A stretch of DNA of 10,416 nucleotides from Clostridiales bacterium UBA6363 (lineage in GTDB: Bacteria; Bacillota; Clostridia; UBA1381), in NCBI GenBank assembly GCA_002438865.1, contig DJRJ01000056.1, positions 343 to 10,758 of the forward strand, read 5' to 3'. A program made the position numbers and the translations under genes. The notes under the pieces were generated by a model. The model was not told the origin of the DNA and did not search any database. It saw only the letters and a list, made by a program, of their open reading frames with translations. Within the stretch, counting starts at the first letter, position 1, and each line of letters starts with the position of its first letter. Positions 1 to 8,603 of the stretch are shown piece after piece.

Positions 1-902
1 CCGGGGCAGCAGCTTGTGAACATCGGAAGAACTTCGTTGCCTTTTATTCTTTCGAGCAGTTCCGTAGCCTCCTCAACAATTGTGAGGTCTGCGGTAACGT
101 CCATATTGAACACGCTGTCAACGCCGAGTGCTTTTATGGCAGTAACCATTTTTCCCTCAACGTTTGAGCCTATCGGCATATCAAAACATTCGCCGAGCGT
201 TGCACGGATTGACGGAGCGGTGAATACCAGTACCTGCTTTTCGGGGTCTGCTATAGCGTCCCAGACAAGATCCGTATTATCCTTAACTTTAAGCGCACCT
301 ACGGGACAAGCGACAACGCACTGTCCGCAGCCTACGCATGAGGTTTCCATCAAGTCTTTATCGAATGCACATTCAACAGCCGATTTGTAACCCCTGTTTA
401 CAACGCCTATAGCGCCTACAGACTGCAGCTTTGAGCAGGCAGCCGTACAGCGGCGGCAAAGTATACATTTGCTGTTGTCACGAACAAGATACGGTGAGAG
501 ATTGTCTATCTCGCAGTCACGAATATCCTGCGGGAATCTGTCCTCATCTATACCATAGTCTGCGGCGAGCTTCTGAAGCTCACAGTTTGTGCTTCTCTCG
601 CACGAGAGACATTTTCTGTTGTGGTTTGAGAGCAAAAGCTCGATTGTTGTTTTTCTCGATGCCATTACGGCAGGAGTATTTGTGAATACCTCCATACCTT
701 CCTCAACGGGATATACGCACGCTGCGATAAGTCCTCGTCTGCCTTTAACCTCAACCACGCATATGCGGCATGCGCCGATGCAGTTTAAATCTTTTAAGTA
801 GCACAGCGACGGGATTTCAATGTTTGCCTCTTTCGCCGCCTGAAGGATTGTATAATTTTCAGGCACTGAAACGCTTATGCCGTTTATTTTTAAGTTTACC
901 AT
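1..902 (-). CDS. hydA: [FeFe] hydrogenase catalytic subunit HydA, 3' end outside window
   Basis: Catalytic subunit of a cytoplasmic NuoEF-linked [FeFe] hydrogenase that reduces protons to H2. Three hundred complete codons are visible. An N-terminal [2Fe-2S] ferredoxin domain has Cys34, Cys45, Cys48 and Cys62. A His-ligated [4Fe-4S] motif follows (His94-x3-Cys98-x2-Cys101-x5-Cys107). Next comes a two-cluster ferredoxin domain (Cys146/149/152/156 and Cys189/192/195/199). The H-cluster domain begins near residue 220 with the family motif TAPSIRATLGE. The window ends inside the first H-cluster motif, FTSCCPG: by family comparison Cys298 is the proton-relay cysteine and Cys299 a cluster ligand. 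The start ATG is preceded by AAGGAGG about 10 nt upstream, and this site begins within the stop codon of hydB, suggesting translational coupling. It is the third gene of hydC-hydB-hydA. Later H-cluster motifs are unseen, so activity cannot be judged from this window. Confidence 0.94.
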   Translation of the reverse strand, partial: MVNLKINGISVSVPENYTILQAAKEANIEIPSLCYLKDLNCIGACRICVVEVKGRRGLIAACVYPVEEGMEVFTNTPAVMASRKTTIELLLSNHNRKCLSCERSTNCELQKLAADYGIDEDRFPQDIRDCEIDNLSPYLVRDNSKCILCRRCTAACSKLQSVGAIGVVNRGYKSAVECAFDKDLMETSCVGCGQCVVACPVGALKVKDNTDLVWDAIADPEKQVLVFTAPSIRATLGECFDMPIGSNVEGKMVTAIKALGVDSVFNMDVTADLTIVEEATELLERIKGNEVLPMFTSCCP

Positions 903-917
903 TTATATTATACCTCC

Positions 918-2798
918 TTATCCCTTAACGATTGCATTGAATTTACAGTTTGTCATACAAACACCGCACTTGATACATTTTTCCTGATCAATAACGTGAG
1001 GAGTTTTAACTGCGCCCGAGATTGCGCCGACAGGACAATTACGTGCACAGAGCGTACAGCCCTTACATTTGTCCTCGACAACCTCGTATTTGAGAAGCTT
1101 TTTACATACGCCTGCGGGACAGGTTTTGTCCTTAACGTGCGCAATGTATTCGTCCTCAAAGCAATGCAGTGTTGAGATAACGGGGTTCGGAGCAGACTGA
1201 CCGAGCGCACAAAGCGAAGTCGCTTTCATATATGCGCACAAATCCTTAATCTTCTGAATATCTTCAAGCTCGCCCTGACCTCTTGTGATTTTATCTATAA
1301 ACTGATAAAGCTGTTTTGTACCTATACGGCACGGAGTACATTTACCGCAGGATTCGTCCACCGTAAATTCGAGGAAGAATTTTGCGATGTCTACCATACA
1401 GGTGTCCTCGTCCATAACGATAAGACCGCCCGAACCCATCATTGAGCCGAGAGCGATAAGGTTTTCGTAATCGATGGGGACATCAATGTTTTCAGCCGAA
1501 ATACAGCCGCCGGAGGGACCGCCCGTCTGTGCCGCCTTGAACTTTTTGCCGTTCGGAACGCCGCCGCCGATTTCTTCTACTATTTCACGGAGCGTAGTAC
1601 CCATGGGAACTTCAACAAGACCGACATTTGTAATCTTTCCGCCGAGTGCGAATACCTTTGTACCCTTTGATGTTTCCGTACCCATACTTGAGAACCAGTC
1701 TGCACCCTTTAATATAATCTGACAGACATTTGCGTATGTTTCAACGTTGTTAAGAATGGTCGGTTTTTCAAAAAGACCCTTTACTGCCGGGAACGGGGGA
1801 CGGGGACGGGGTTCGCCTCTGTGACCTTCGATTGAAGTCATAAGCGCTGTTTCCTCACCGCAGACAAATGCACCGGCGCCAAGTCTTAAATCTATATCGA
1901 ATGAGAAGTCCGTGCCGAAAATATGGTCACCCAAAAGACCGTATTCCTTAGCCTGTGCAATTGCAATCTTAAGTCTGTCAACCGCAACGGGGTATTCCGC
2001 ACGCACGTATATGTAACCCTTGTTTGCGCCGATTGTGTAGCCGGCAATAGCCATTGCTTCAAGCACCGCATGCGGGTCGCCCTCAAGTATTGAACGATCC
2101 ATAAATGCACCGGGGTCGCCCTCATCGGCATTACAACAGACGTATTTCTGATCGTTTACCGACGCTTTTGCGAACGACCATTTCTTACCTGTCGGGAAAC
2201 CGCCGCCGCCTCTGCCTCTTAAGCCTGATTTTATAAGAGTATCGACAACATCGTCCGGAGTCATTGTCGTAAGCACCTTTGCAAGCGCCTGATAACCGTC
2301 CGTTGCTATGTATTCTTCAATGTTTTCAGGGTCGATAACACCGCAGTTTCTCAGTGCGACACGCAGCTGCTTTTTATAGAAATCCGTTTCATCAAGCGCC
2401 TTTATTGAGCCGTCCTCACAGACTGTCTGCTCGTAAAGCAGTGACTTAACAACGTTTCCGCCCTTTAAGTGTTCATGAACTATCTCCGCAACATGCTCCG
2501 GTTCAACTCTTGCATAGAATGAACCCTCGGGATAAACTATCATGACAGGACCTAATGAACAAAGACCGAAACAGCCTGTTCTTACTATTGCAACTTCTTT
2601 GTCAAGCCCCTCTTTTTTGAGTTCTTCCTCCAAAACTTCAATTATCTTCTTACTGCCCGATGAAGTACAGCCCGTACCGCCGCAGACAAGAACCTGATGT
2701 TTATAACCGGTACTGCCGGCATCTCCGCCGTGACAGCGCATAGCGACAATTTCTCTGTTTTTGTCACGTATTTCGTTTAACTGTTCGATTGTAAGCAT
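918..2798 (-). CDS. hydB: Bifurcating hydrogenase NuoF-like subunit HydB (NAD(H)/FMN site)
   Basis: Flavin and NAD(H)-binding subunit of the HydABC complex, 626 residues, full length for HydB. Domains in order: a thioredoxin-like [2Fe-2S] domain (Cys39, Cys44, Cys76, Cys80); the NuoF core with the glycine-rich GLRGRGGGGFPTGKKW (192-207) and NADEGDPGAFMDRS (223-236) that bind FMN and NADH in this family; an SLBB-like region around 380-440; the NuoF [4Fe-4S] site ESCGKCTPCRIGT with Cys484, Cys487, Cys490 and distal Cys530; and a C-terminal two-[4Fe-4S] ferredoxin (Cys578/581/584/588 and Cys608/611/614/618). The extra ends distinguish it from plain complex I NuoF and match HydB/HndC hydrogenase subunits. 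The thioredoxin-like domain that is a separate protein (HndB) in Desulfovibrio is fused here. GGAGG lies 7 nt before the ATG. The gap to hydC is 17 nt and to hydA 15 nt. Confidence 0.96.
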   Translation of the reverse strand: MLTIEQLNEIRDKNREIVAMRCHGGDAGSTGYKHQVLVCGGTGCTSSGSKKIIEVLEEELKKEGLDKEVAIVRTGCFGLCSLGPVMIVYPEGSFYARVEPEHVAEIVHEHLKGGNVVKSLLYEQTVCEDGSIKALDETDFYKKQLRVALRNCGVIDPENIEEYIATDGYQALAKVLTTMTPDDVVDTLIKSGLRGRGGGGFPTGKKWSFAKASVNDQKYVCCNADEGDPGAFMDRSILEGDPHAVLEAMAIAGYTIGANKGYIYVRAEYPVAVDRLKIAIAQAKEYGLLGDHIFGTDFSFDIDLRLGAGAFVCGEETALMTSIEGHRGEPRPRPPFPAVKGLFEKPTILNNVETYANVCQIILKGADWFSSMGTETSKGTKVFALGGKITNVGLVEVPMGTTLREIVEEIGGGVPNGKKFKAAQTGGPSGGCISAENIDVPIDYENLIALGSMMGSGGLIVMDEDTCMVDIAKFFLEFTVDESCGKCTPCRIGTKQLYQFIDKITRGQGELEDIQKIKDLCAYMKATSLCALGQSAPNPVISTLHCFEDEYIAHVKDKTCPAGVCKKLLKYEVVEDKCKGCTLCARNCPVGAISGAVKTPHVIDQEKCIKCGVCMTNCKFNAIVKG

Positions 2799-2815
2799 TA
2801 ATATACCTCCTGTGT

Positions 2816-3310
2816 TTACGACCTATACTTGTTGAGTATGTCGTCAATCTGTTCAACGGTCATTCTGCCGTAAACGTCGTCATCAATCATCATAACGGGT
2901 GCAAGTCCGCAAGCGCCAACGCATCGACAGGCGTCAAGTGAGAACAGACCGTCCGCTGTACATTCTCCGACTTTTACACCGAGCTTATCTTCGAGAGCTT
3001 CGAGAATTTTATCCGCTCCCTTTACGTAACAGGCAGTACCCAAGCATATGCTTATGCGGTGTTCGCCTTTCGGGTTAAGTGAGAACTGTGAGTAAAATGT
3101 GACTACTCCGTAAACTTCGCTTAACGAAACGCCGAGTTCCTCGGCAATCATTGTCTGTACTTCAATCGGCAGGTATCCGTAAATGTCCTGTGCCTTTTGG
3201 AGTATGGGCATCAGAGCACCCCGCTCTGTTTTTGCTTCGGCAATGAAGCTGCGCAATTCGTTTTCCTGTTCTTTATTTCCTTTAAAAGGAATCGCAGGTT
3301 CTTTGTACAT
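2816..3310 (-). CDS. hydC: Bifurcating hydrogenase NuoE-like [2Fe-2S] subunit HydC
   Basis: Small electron-transfer subunit, 164 residues, the usual length of NuoE/HydC proteins. A helical N-terminal region (about 14-75, including GVVTFYSQF) is followed by a thioredoxin-like fold carrying one [2Fe-2S] cluster: Cys89-x4-Cys94 (ICLGTACYVKGA) and Cys130-x3-Cys134 (CVGACGLAPVM). It passes electrons between the flavin subunit HydB and the rest of the complex. The chosen start, MYKEPAIPFKG, follows AAAGGAGG at normal spacing; an upstream in-frame ATG at 3355 would add 15 residues lacking family resemblance and lies in the promoter leader. It is the first gene of the operon, with a promoter about 75 nt upstream. 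Complex I membrane subunits are absent nearby, which supports a soluble hydrogenase assignment. Confidence 0.94.
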   Translation of the reverse strand: MYKEPAIPFKGNKEQENELRSFIAEAKTERGALMPILQKAQDIYGYLPIEVQTMIAEELGVSLSEVYGVVTFYSQFSLNPKGEHRISICLGTACYVKGADKILEALEDKLGVKVGECTADGLFSLDACRCVGACGLAPVMMIDDDVYGRMTVEQIDDILNKYRS

Positions 3311-3385
3311 TAGATTTCCTCCTTTGGCTGCGTTTAATCTCTGAAAGAGCCGCATTTTAACGGTTTCTTAAACAGTCTTGTTAAT

Positions 3386-3414
3386 ATTATATCATAGTTA
3401 TGTACTTTTTCATA
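3386..3414 (-). promoter_or_regulatory. Promoter of the hydCBA operon
   Basis: On the minus strand a perfect -10 hexamer TATAAT (3391-3386) is preceded by TG plus one base, an extended -10. The -35 region (3414-3409, TATGAA) is weak. Predicted transcription start is near 3379, giving a leader of about 69 nt to the hydC ATG. The surrounding sequence is AT-rich. Confidence 0.6.
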
Positions 3415-3477
3415 TATGGCAATTGTTACTTTTTTATCGAATTTTTTTGGGTATTTTGTACACCTTGCTATAGGTAT

Positions 3478-3515
3478 AAAAAAATAAGCTGTAAACAAGT
3501 AATTGTTTACAGCTT
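3478..3515 (-). terminator. Strong hairpin with U-tract (gdhA read-through terminator)
   Basis: Perfect 13-bp inverted repeat: left arm AAGCTGTAAACAA at 3486-3498, loop GTAA, right arm at 3503-3515. On the minus strand it is followed by TTATTTTTTT (3487-3478), the form of an intrinsic terminator. It lies downstream of gdhA and just upstream of the hyd promoter, so it would stop gdhA read-through. Confidence 0.6.
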
Positions 3516-3517
3516 GA

Positions 3518-3545
3518 GCCCGTCGACAAAATATTGTCGACGGGC
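3518..3545. repeat. Perfect inverted repeat, GC-rich
   Basis: Perfect 12-bp arms GCCCGTCGACAA (3518-3529) and its complement (3534-3545) around a 4-nt loop AATA. No T-run follows on either strand, so it is not by itself a good terminator. It sits 2 bp from one hairpin and 1 bp from the next. The inner half-site GTCGACAA resembles GTAAACAA and GTAGACAA of two other dyads in this cluster. Confidence 0.7.
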
Positions 3546-3546
3546 G

Positions 3547-3570
3547 AAAAAAGTGAAATATCACTTTTTT
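3547..3570. terminator. Bidirectional A/T-tract hairpin
   Basis: Perfect 10-bp arms AAAAAAGTGA (3547-3556) and TCACTTTTTT (3561-3570) with loop AATA. Either strand gives a short stem ending in six T residues, so it could terminate in both directions. The core AAAGTGA-N4-TCACTTT recurs in the gdhA-recD2 intergenic region (5237-5254), so an operator role is an alternative. Confidence 0.45.
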
Positions 3571-3588
3571 CAAAACTTCTGATTTAAA

Positions 3589-3608
3589 TTTGAGGTTGAC
3601 ACCTCAAA
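3589..3608. repeat. Perfect inverted repeat of 8-bp arms
   Basis: Arms TTTGAGGT (3589-3596) and ACCTCAAA (3601-3608) with loop TGAC. It is a member of the hairpin series downstream of gdhA. No extended T-run accompanies it, so termination activity is doubtful. Confidence 0.55.
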
Positions 3609-3622
3609 CTCTTAAGAACAAA

Positions 3623-3650
3623 GTAGACAAACCGCTTGCGGTTTGTCTAC
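3623..3650 (-). terminator. gdhA: Probable gdhA terminator hairpin
   Basis: Perfect inverted repeat: GTAGACAAACCGC at 3623-3635 and its complement at 3638-3650. It is best drawn as a 12-bp stem with a 4-nt loop (CTTG on plus, CAAG on minus). It begins 22 nt past the gdhA stop codon. On the minus strand a short, interrupted T-rich stretch (TTTGTTCTT) follows. It is the first structure met by RNA polymerase leaving gdhA. Confidence 0.6.
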
Positions 3651-3671
3651 AGTTTATCGTGGTTTTAAATT

Positions 3672-5180
<1,509 letters not shown>

Positions 5181-5221
5181 TTAGCGTTATATAACATTTG
5201 TAAACAATTTGTGACGAAAAT

Positions 5222-5286
5222 TATTTTTAATATCGGAAAGTGATGTGTCACTTTTTTGCCGACAGGCTTAGTATTTTTAATATCGG
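5222..5286. repeat. 15-bp direct repeats bracketing an AAAGTGA dyad
   Basis: TATTTTTAATATCGG occurs at 5222-5236 and again, identical, at 5272-5286. Immediately after the first copy is the dyad AAAGTGA (5237-5243), TGTG, TCACTTT (5248-5254). The second copy ends 4 bp before the recD2 -35 box. The arrangement suggests a regulatory or repeat-derived region; no factor can be named. Confidence 0.55.
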
Positions 5287-5290
5287 GGGG

Positions 5291-5319
5291 TTTACAAACA
5301 TTTGTTTTTCATGTATAAT
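5291..5319 (+). promoter_or_regulatory. recD2: recD2 promoter
   Basis: TTTACA (5291-5296), a 17-nt spacer and a perfect TATAAT (5314-5319). Predicted start is near 5326, at the GGAGG of recD2 itself (5326-5330), so the mRNA leader would be only about 12 nt. Confidence 0.72.
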
Positions 5320-5337
5320 ATTTGTGGAGGTGCGGTA

Positions 5338-7563
5338 ATGGAACAGTTGACGGTTTCGGGCATAATTGAAGAAATAATCTACAGCAATCCCGATAACGGG
5401 TACACGGTGTGCGAAGTGGACAGCCACGAAGAGGGAATGTTTACGGCAACCGGATATATGCCGTATCTTTCGGAGGGGGAGAGCGTTTCTCTTACGGGCT
5501 GCTGGACAACGCACCCGGATTACGGCGAACAGTTTCGTGTGGATTATTACGAAACCATTATGCCGACGGACGAACAGACAATATTAAAATACCTTTCATC
5601 GGGGGCGATAAAGGGCATACGTGAAGCAACGGCAAAAAAGCTTGTGGACAGATTCGGAACGGACATTTTGCAGATTTTGCTGACGGAGCCGGAGCGCATA
5701 GCCGAGATAAAGGGTATTTCCAAGGACAAAGCAAAAACGATAGGCGAGTCGTACAGAGAACTGCAGTCCATGCAGAGCATTGTTATGTTTTTGCAGCAGT
5801 ATAACATAAATGCAAACGTGGCGGTTAAAATTCATAATATTTTCGGAGCGGGTGCAGTGGACGCAATAAAGGAAAATCCGTATGTGCTTGCGGATCGTGT
5901 TGACGGAATATCGTTTAAAACGTCGGACACGATTGCGTTCAATATGGGACTTCCGAAAAACAGCGTAACCCGCATAAAAGCAGGCGTAAAGTATATTCTG
6001 CAGAATGCCGCCTACAGCAACGGGCATACATATCTGCCAAAAACTTTGCTTATCGAGCATGCGGTGTATAAGCTTCAGGTAGAGGAATTTGAGGTGGAAA
6101 ACGCCATTTCGGATTTGCTGATACATCACGAATTACATTCGGATAATATAGAAAATGAGGACGTGTACTATCTGTATTCATTTTACGAGGCGGAGCATTA
6201 TGTCGCAAGACGGCTGGCGTCAATGGCGGTGCATGAGCAGAAATTCGTTATGACGGAGGAGGACTGCGAAAAGGCGATAGACGAGCTAGAGGAGGCAAAC
6301 AGCATATCGCTTGCAGGTGAACAGCGTGATGCGGTACATACGGCGCTTTTGTCGGGGTGTATGGTGCTTACGGGCGGACCGGGAACAGGAAAAACCACTA
6401 CCATAAATGCAATTATAGAGATTTTTGATAAAATGAAGCTGTCGGTTGCGCTTGCCGCACCGACGGGACGTGCCGCAAAGCGTATGGGTCAGGTGACGGG
6501 CTGTGAAGCAAAAACAATCCACCGACTGCTCGGCACACAAGCGGAGCATAACGGCGTTCACACGTTTATACACACGGAGGAAAATCCGCTCACCGCAGAC
6601 GTTATCATACTTGATGAGGTGAGTATGGTTGACATAAATCTTATGTCATCATTTTTAAAGGCGGTAAAGCGTGGAGCAAGACTGATACTTTCCGGCGACA
6701 GCGACCAGCTGCCGTCAGTCGGACCGGGAAATGTACTTCACGATATAATAAACAGTGAAACTGTGCCGGTTATACGCCTTAACCGAATATTCAGGCAGGC
6801 GGAGCAAAGCACGATAATAACCAATGCGCATAAAATAAACCACGGCGAAATGCCCGATTTGGCGGTCAGAGACAGCGATTTCTTTTTTCTGCACCGCAAC
6901 ACGCCCGAACAGGCGGCGTTTACCGTTGTGGATTTGTATAAAACACGTCTGCCGAAAAGCTACGGCATAGACCCCGTATCAAGCATACAGGTGCTTTCGC
7001 CGACAAAAAAGGGGATAGCAGGAACAATAAATCTGAATAAGCTTTTGCAATTGCATATCAATCCGCCGTCGCACGACAAGGCGGAGCACACCTATGGAAA
7101 TACCGTCTACCGCACGGGTGACAAGGTGATACAGACAAAGAATAATTACGACATGCCTTATTCTCGTTCATACGGCGAGCCGGGAATGGGAATATATAAC
7201 GGCGATATGGGTATAATCGATGAAATAAATACAGACGATAAATATATGACGGTGATTTTTGACGAGGACAAGCAGGTGGAATATCCGTTCACAAACTTAG
7301 ACGAGCTTGACCTTGCGTATGCCATAACGGTGCATAAAAGCCAGGGAAGTGAGTTCCCGTATGTGCTTATGCCCGTATGCAGTTTTTCGCCTATGCTTAT
7401 GAGCCGAAATCTGCTCTATACCGCCGTGACGAGGGCAAGAGATATGGTGGTGCTGACGGGCAGTGAAAAAACGGTGTATGCAATGACCCAAAATAATTCT
7501 TTCGGTCAGCGCTTTACGGGATTAAATCAGAAGCTGTCATTCTTTAAGGAAATAGTAAAGTAG
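5338..7563 (+). CDS. recD2: RecD2-family 5'-3' DNA helicase (YrrC-like)
   Basis: Superfamily 1B ATP-dependent DNA helicase acting in genome maintenance without RecBC, 741 residues, typical for RecD2. The N-terminal region (1-75) starts with the family pattern TVSGIIEEIIYSNPDNGYTVCEV, OB-like; helix-hairpin-helix segments follow at about 90-140 and 150-205. The helicase core has Walker A GGPGTGKT (346-353), motif Ia APTGRAAKR (374-382), Walker B ILDEVSMVD (424-432), motif III SGDSDQLPSVGPG (452-464), motif IV LNRIFRQ (481-487), motif V ITVHKSQGSEF (663-673) and motif VI LLYTAVTRAR (692-701). All catalytic motifs are intact. ATG at 5338 has GGAGG 7 nt upstream; an upstream in-frame ATG at 5302 lies before the predicted transcription start. 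It is transcribed divergently from gdhA and alone; the next gene converges on it. No link with the flanking metabolic genes is evident. Confidence 0.96.
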   Translation: MEQLTVSGIIEEIIYSNPDNGYTVCEVDSHEEGMFTATGYMPYLSEGESVSLTGCWTTHPDYGEQFRVDYYETIMPTDEQTILKYLSSGAIKGIREATAKKLVDRFGTDILQILLTEPERIAEIKGISKDKAKTIGESYRELQSMQSIVMFLQQYNINANVAVKIHNIFGAGAVDAIKENPYVLADRVDGISFKTSDTIAFNMGLPKNSVTRIKAGVKYILQNAAYSNGHTYLPKTLLIEHAVYKLQVEEFEVENAISDLLIHHELHSDNIENEDVYYLYSFYEAEHYVARRLASMAVHEQKFVMTEEDCEKAIDELEEANSISLAGEQRDAVHTALLSGCMVLTGGPGTGKTTTINAIIEIFDKMKLSVALAAPTGRAAKRMGQVTGCEAKTIHRLLGTQAEHNGVHTFIHTEENPLTADVIILDEVSMVDINLMSSFLKAVKRGARLILSGDSDQLPSVGPGNVLHDIINSETVPVIRLNRIFRQAEQSTIITNAHKINHGEMPDLAVRDSDFFFLHRNTPEQAAFTVVDLYKTRLPKSYGIDPVSSIQVLSPTKKGIAGTINLNKLLQLHINPPSHDKAEHTYGNTVYRTGDKVIQTKNNYDMPYSRSYGEPGMGIYNGDMGIIDEINTDDKYMTVIFDEDKQVEYPFTNLDELDLAYAITVHKSQGSEFPYVLMPVCSFSPMLMSRNLLYTAVTRARDMVVLTGSEKTVYAMTQNNSFGQRFTGLNQKLSFFKEIVK

Positions 7564-7569
7564 GGGACA

Positions 7570-7663
7570 TTTCCGCAATAACACAAAACAAGGGTCGATG
7601 AGGGCATCGACCCCTACAGATTATGTAAACCGTTTGCCGTAGGGCAGGGGCTTGCTCCTGCCG
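7570..7663. repeat. Double-hairpin intergenic repeat, copy 1
   Basis: Begins 6 bp after the recD2 stop. It holds hairpin 1 (GGGTCGATG at 7592-7600, loop AGGG, CATCGACCC at 7605-7613) and hairpin 2 (7643-7662, GGCAGG/CCTGCC arms with GC inner pairs and loop CTTG). From 7581 to 7624 it is almost identical to copy 2; its last 21 bp are also identical, while the middle differs. It probably serves as the 3'-end structure of recD2 mRNA, though no clear T-run follows. Confidence 0.8.
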
Positions 7664-7708
7664 AAAGAGAAAACATTCACAATTTTTTTGGTATGTGATG
7701 TACTTATG

Positions 7709-7801
7709 TTTCCGCAACCGCACAAAACAAGGGTCGATGAGGGCATCGACCCCTACAGATTACGAAGCCATTCACCGTATGGCAGGGGCTTGCTCCTGCC
7801 G
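7709..7801. repeat. Double-hairpin intergenic repeat, copy 2
   Basis: Second copy in the same orientation, 139 bp downstream. Hairpin 1 is at 7731-7752 and hairpin 2 at 7781-7800, ending 1 bp before the stop codon of the convergent PHP gene. On the minus strand hairpin 2 therefore directly follows that stop. Conserved blocks and a variable middle are as in copy 1. The 45 bp between the copies (7664-7708) is A/T-rich with no further feature seen. Confidence 0.8.
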
Positions 7802-7802
7802 T

Positions 7803-8588
7803 TTATATCATAAATTTATCTGTTTCTTCAAGCTCGAGAGCTTTGGCGATTTTCTCAAAATTCTTTTTCGCATTTTCAAAACCGCTCGGGTGGTGGCTGT
7901 CACTGCCGAAATAGAATTTGCACCCCTCAGCTTTGGCGGCATGGTACATACGCAGATTTTCCTCAAATTCGTCATCGCTCATTTTAATAGAATTAAAATT
8001 CAATTCTATTCCCGCGCCGGCTTTTGCCGCTTTTTTGAACAAGCGTCTGTATTCGATGTCGGGAATAGCCTTCAGCACGTCGAGATAATGTCCGCTGTAT
8101 ATCAACGGACAGCTTAAATGCGCTATTCCTATCTTTTCAAAAGGCAAATCCATATTGAGAACGGCGTCAAACCTTTCTGCCCATAATTTTGCACGTTCTT
8201 CCGCATTCTCGTCTCCGTTCACGGTCAAGCCGTTCATATGCATATGAGTTGTCGGGATTATGATAAAGTCAAAATCATCAAAACGCTCTTTCGGTATGGC
8301 GAGCGTGCAGTTTTTGTCAAGCTCCGTTTCACAGCCGAAAAGGAAGCGTATCCCCTCCGATTGCGGCAGCGGCTTTATTTTTGAAATGTTTTCAAAATTC
8401 TGCGGCGCATACCATTCGCTTGCGCCCGGAACGGCGCTGTCCCAGTAATGGTCGGTAATGCAGATTGTGTTAAACTCATTTTCCTCCGCATACTTTAAGA
8501 TGTTGTACTTGTTTTGTTCAGTGTCATTGTCTGCACATAATGATAAAAACGAATGAATGTGCAAATCGTGGTCTGTTTTAAATTTCAT
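7803..8588 (-). CDS. PHP-domain metal-dependent phosphoesterase
   Basis: A stand-alone PHP-superfamily hydrolase of 261 residues, similar in size to HisJ-type histidinol phosphatases. The metal-binding pattern of the family is visible: DLHIHS (His10, His12), ITDH (His47), GCETE (Glu87/Glu89), TTHMHM (His115, His117), AHLS (His157) and GSDSHH (Asp230, His232). Family members hydrolyse phosphate esters with a multinuclear metal centre. The substrate here is not determinable: no histidine biosynthesis genes lie nearby, so histidinol phosphatase is only one option. No signal peptide or membrane segment is seen, so it is cytoplasmic. AGAGGAG lies before the ATG. It starts 15 nt after the stop of the MATE gene and is almost certainly co-transcribed with it. 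The carboxy end abuts repeat copy 2. Confidence 0.9.
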   Translation of the reverse strand: MKFKTDHDLHIHSFLSLCADNDTEQNKYNILKYAEENEFNTICITDHYWDSAVPGASEWYAPQNFENISKIKPLPQSEGIRFLFGCETELDKNCTLAIPKERFDDFDFIIIPTTHMHMNGLTVNGDENAEERAKLWAERFDAVLNMDLPFEKIGIAHLSCPLIYSGHYLDVLKAIPDIEYRRLFKKAAKAGAGIELNFNSIKMSDDEFEENLRMYHAAKAEGCKFYFGSDSHHPSGFENAKKNFEKIAKALELEETDKFMI

Positions 8589-8603
8589 AATAATTCTCCT
8601 CTC

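Noticed and set aside
16..801. Plus-strand frames overlapping hydA
   Set aside because: They are antisense to a clear [FeFe] hydrogenase frame with all cluster cysteines in place, and have no recognisable domains.
3311..3355. Longer hydC beginning MRLFQRLNAAKG
   Set aside because: The inner ATG has AAAGGAGG at proper spacing. The extra 15 residues encode that site and have no NuoE resemblance.
3334..3582. Short frames on both strands across the gdhA-hydC gap
   Set aside because: They read straight through the palindromes and hyd promoter, have low-complexity composition and lack convincing ribosome binding sites.
5302..5337. Upstream recD2 start at 5302
   Set aside because: It lies before the predicted transcription start, has no ribosome binding site, and would encode the -10 box and GGAGG as protein.
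7570..7801. CRISPR array
   Set aside because: Only two units, each about 93 bp with internal hairpins and a diverged middle. No regular short spacers and no cas genes.
7986..8010. Perfect 9-bp inverted repeat AATAGAATT/AATTCTATT inside the PHP gene
   Set aside because: It lies in coding sequence for IELNFNSI, is AT-rich, and is explained by codon use. No T-run or start site nearby gives it a role.
7803..8588. Naming the PHP gene hisJ/hisK
   Set aside because: The PHP fold fits but no histidine genes are adjacent and substrate-specific residues cannot be judged by eye.
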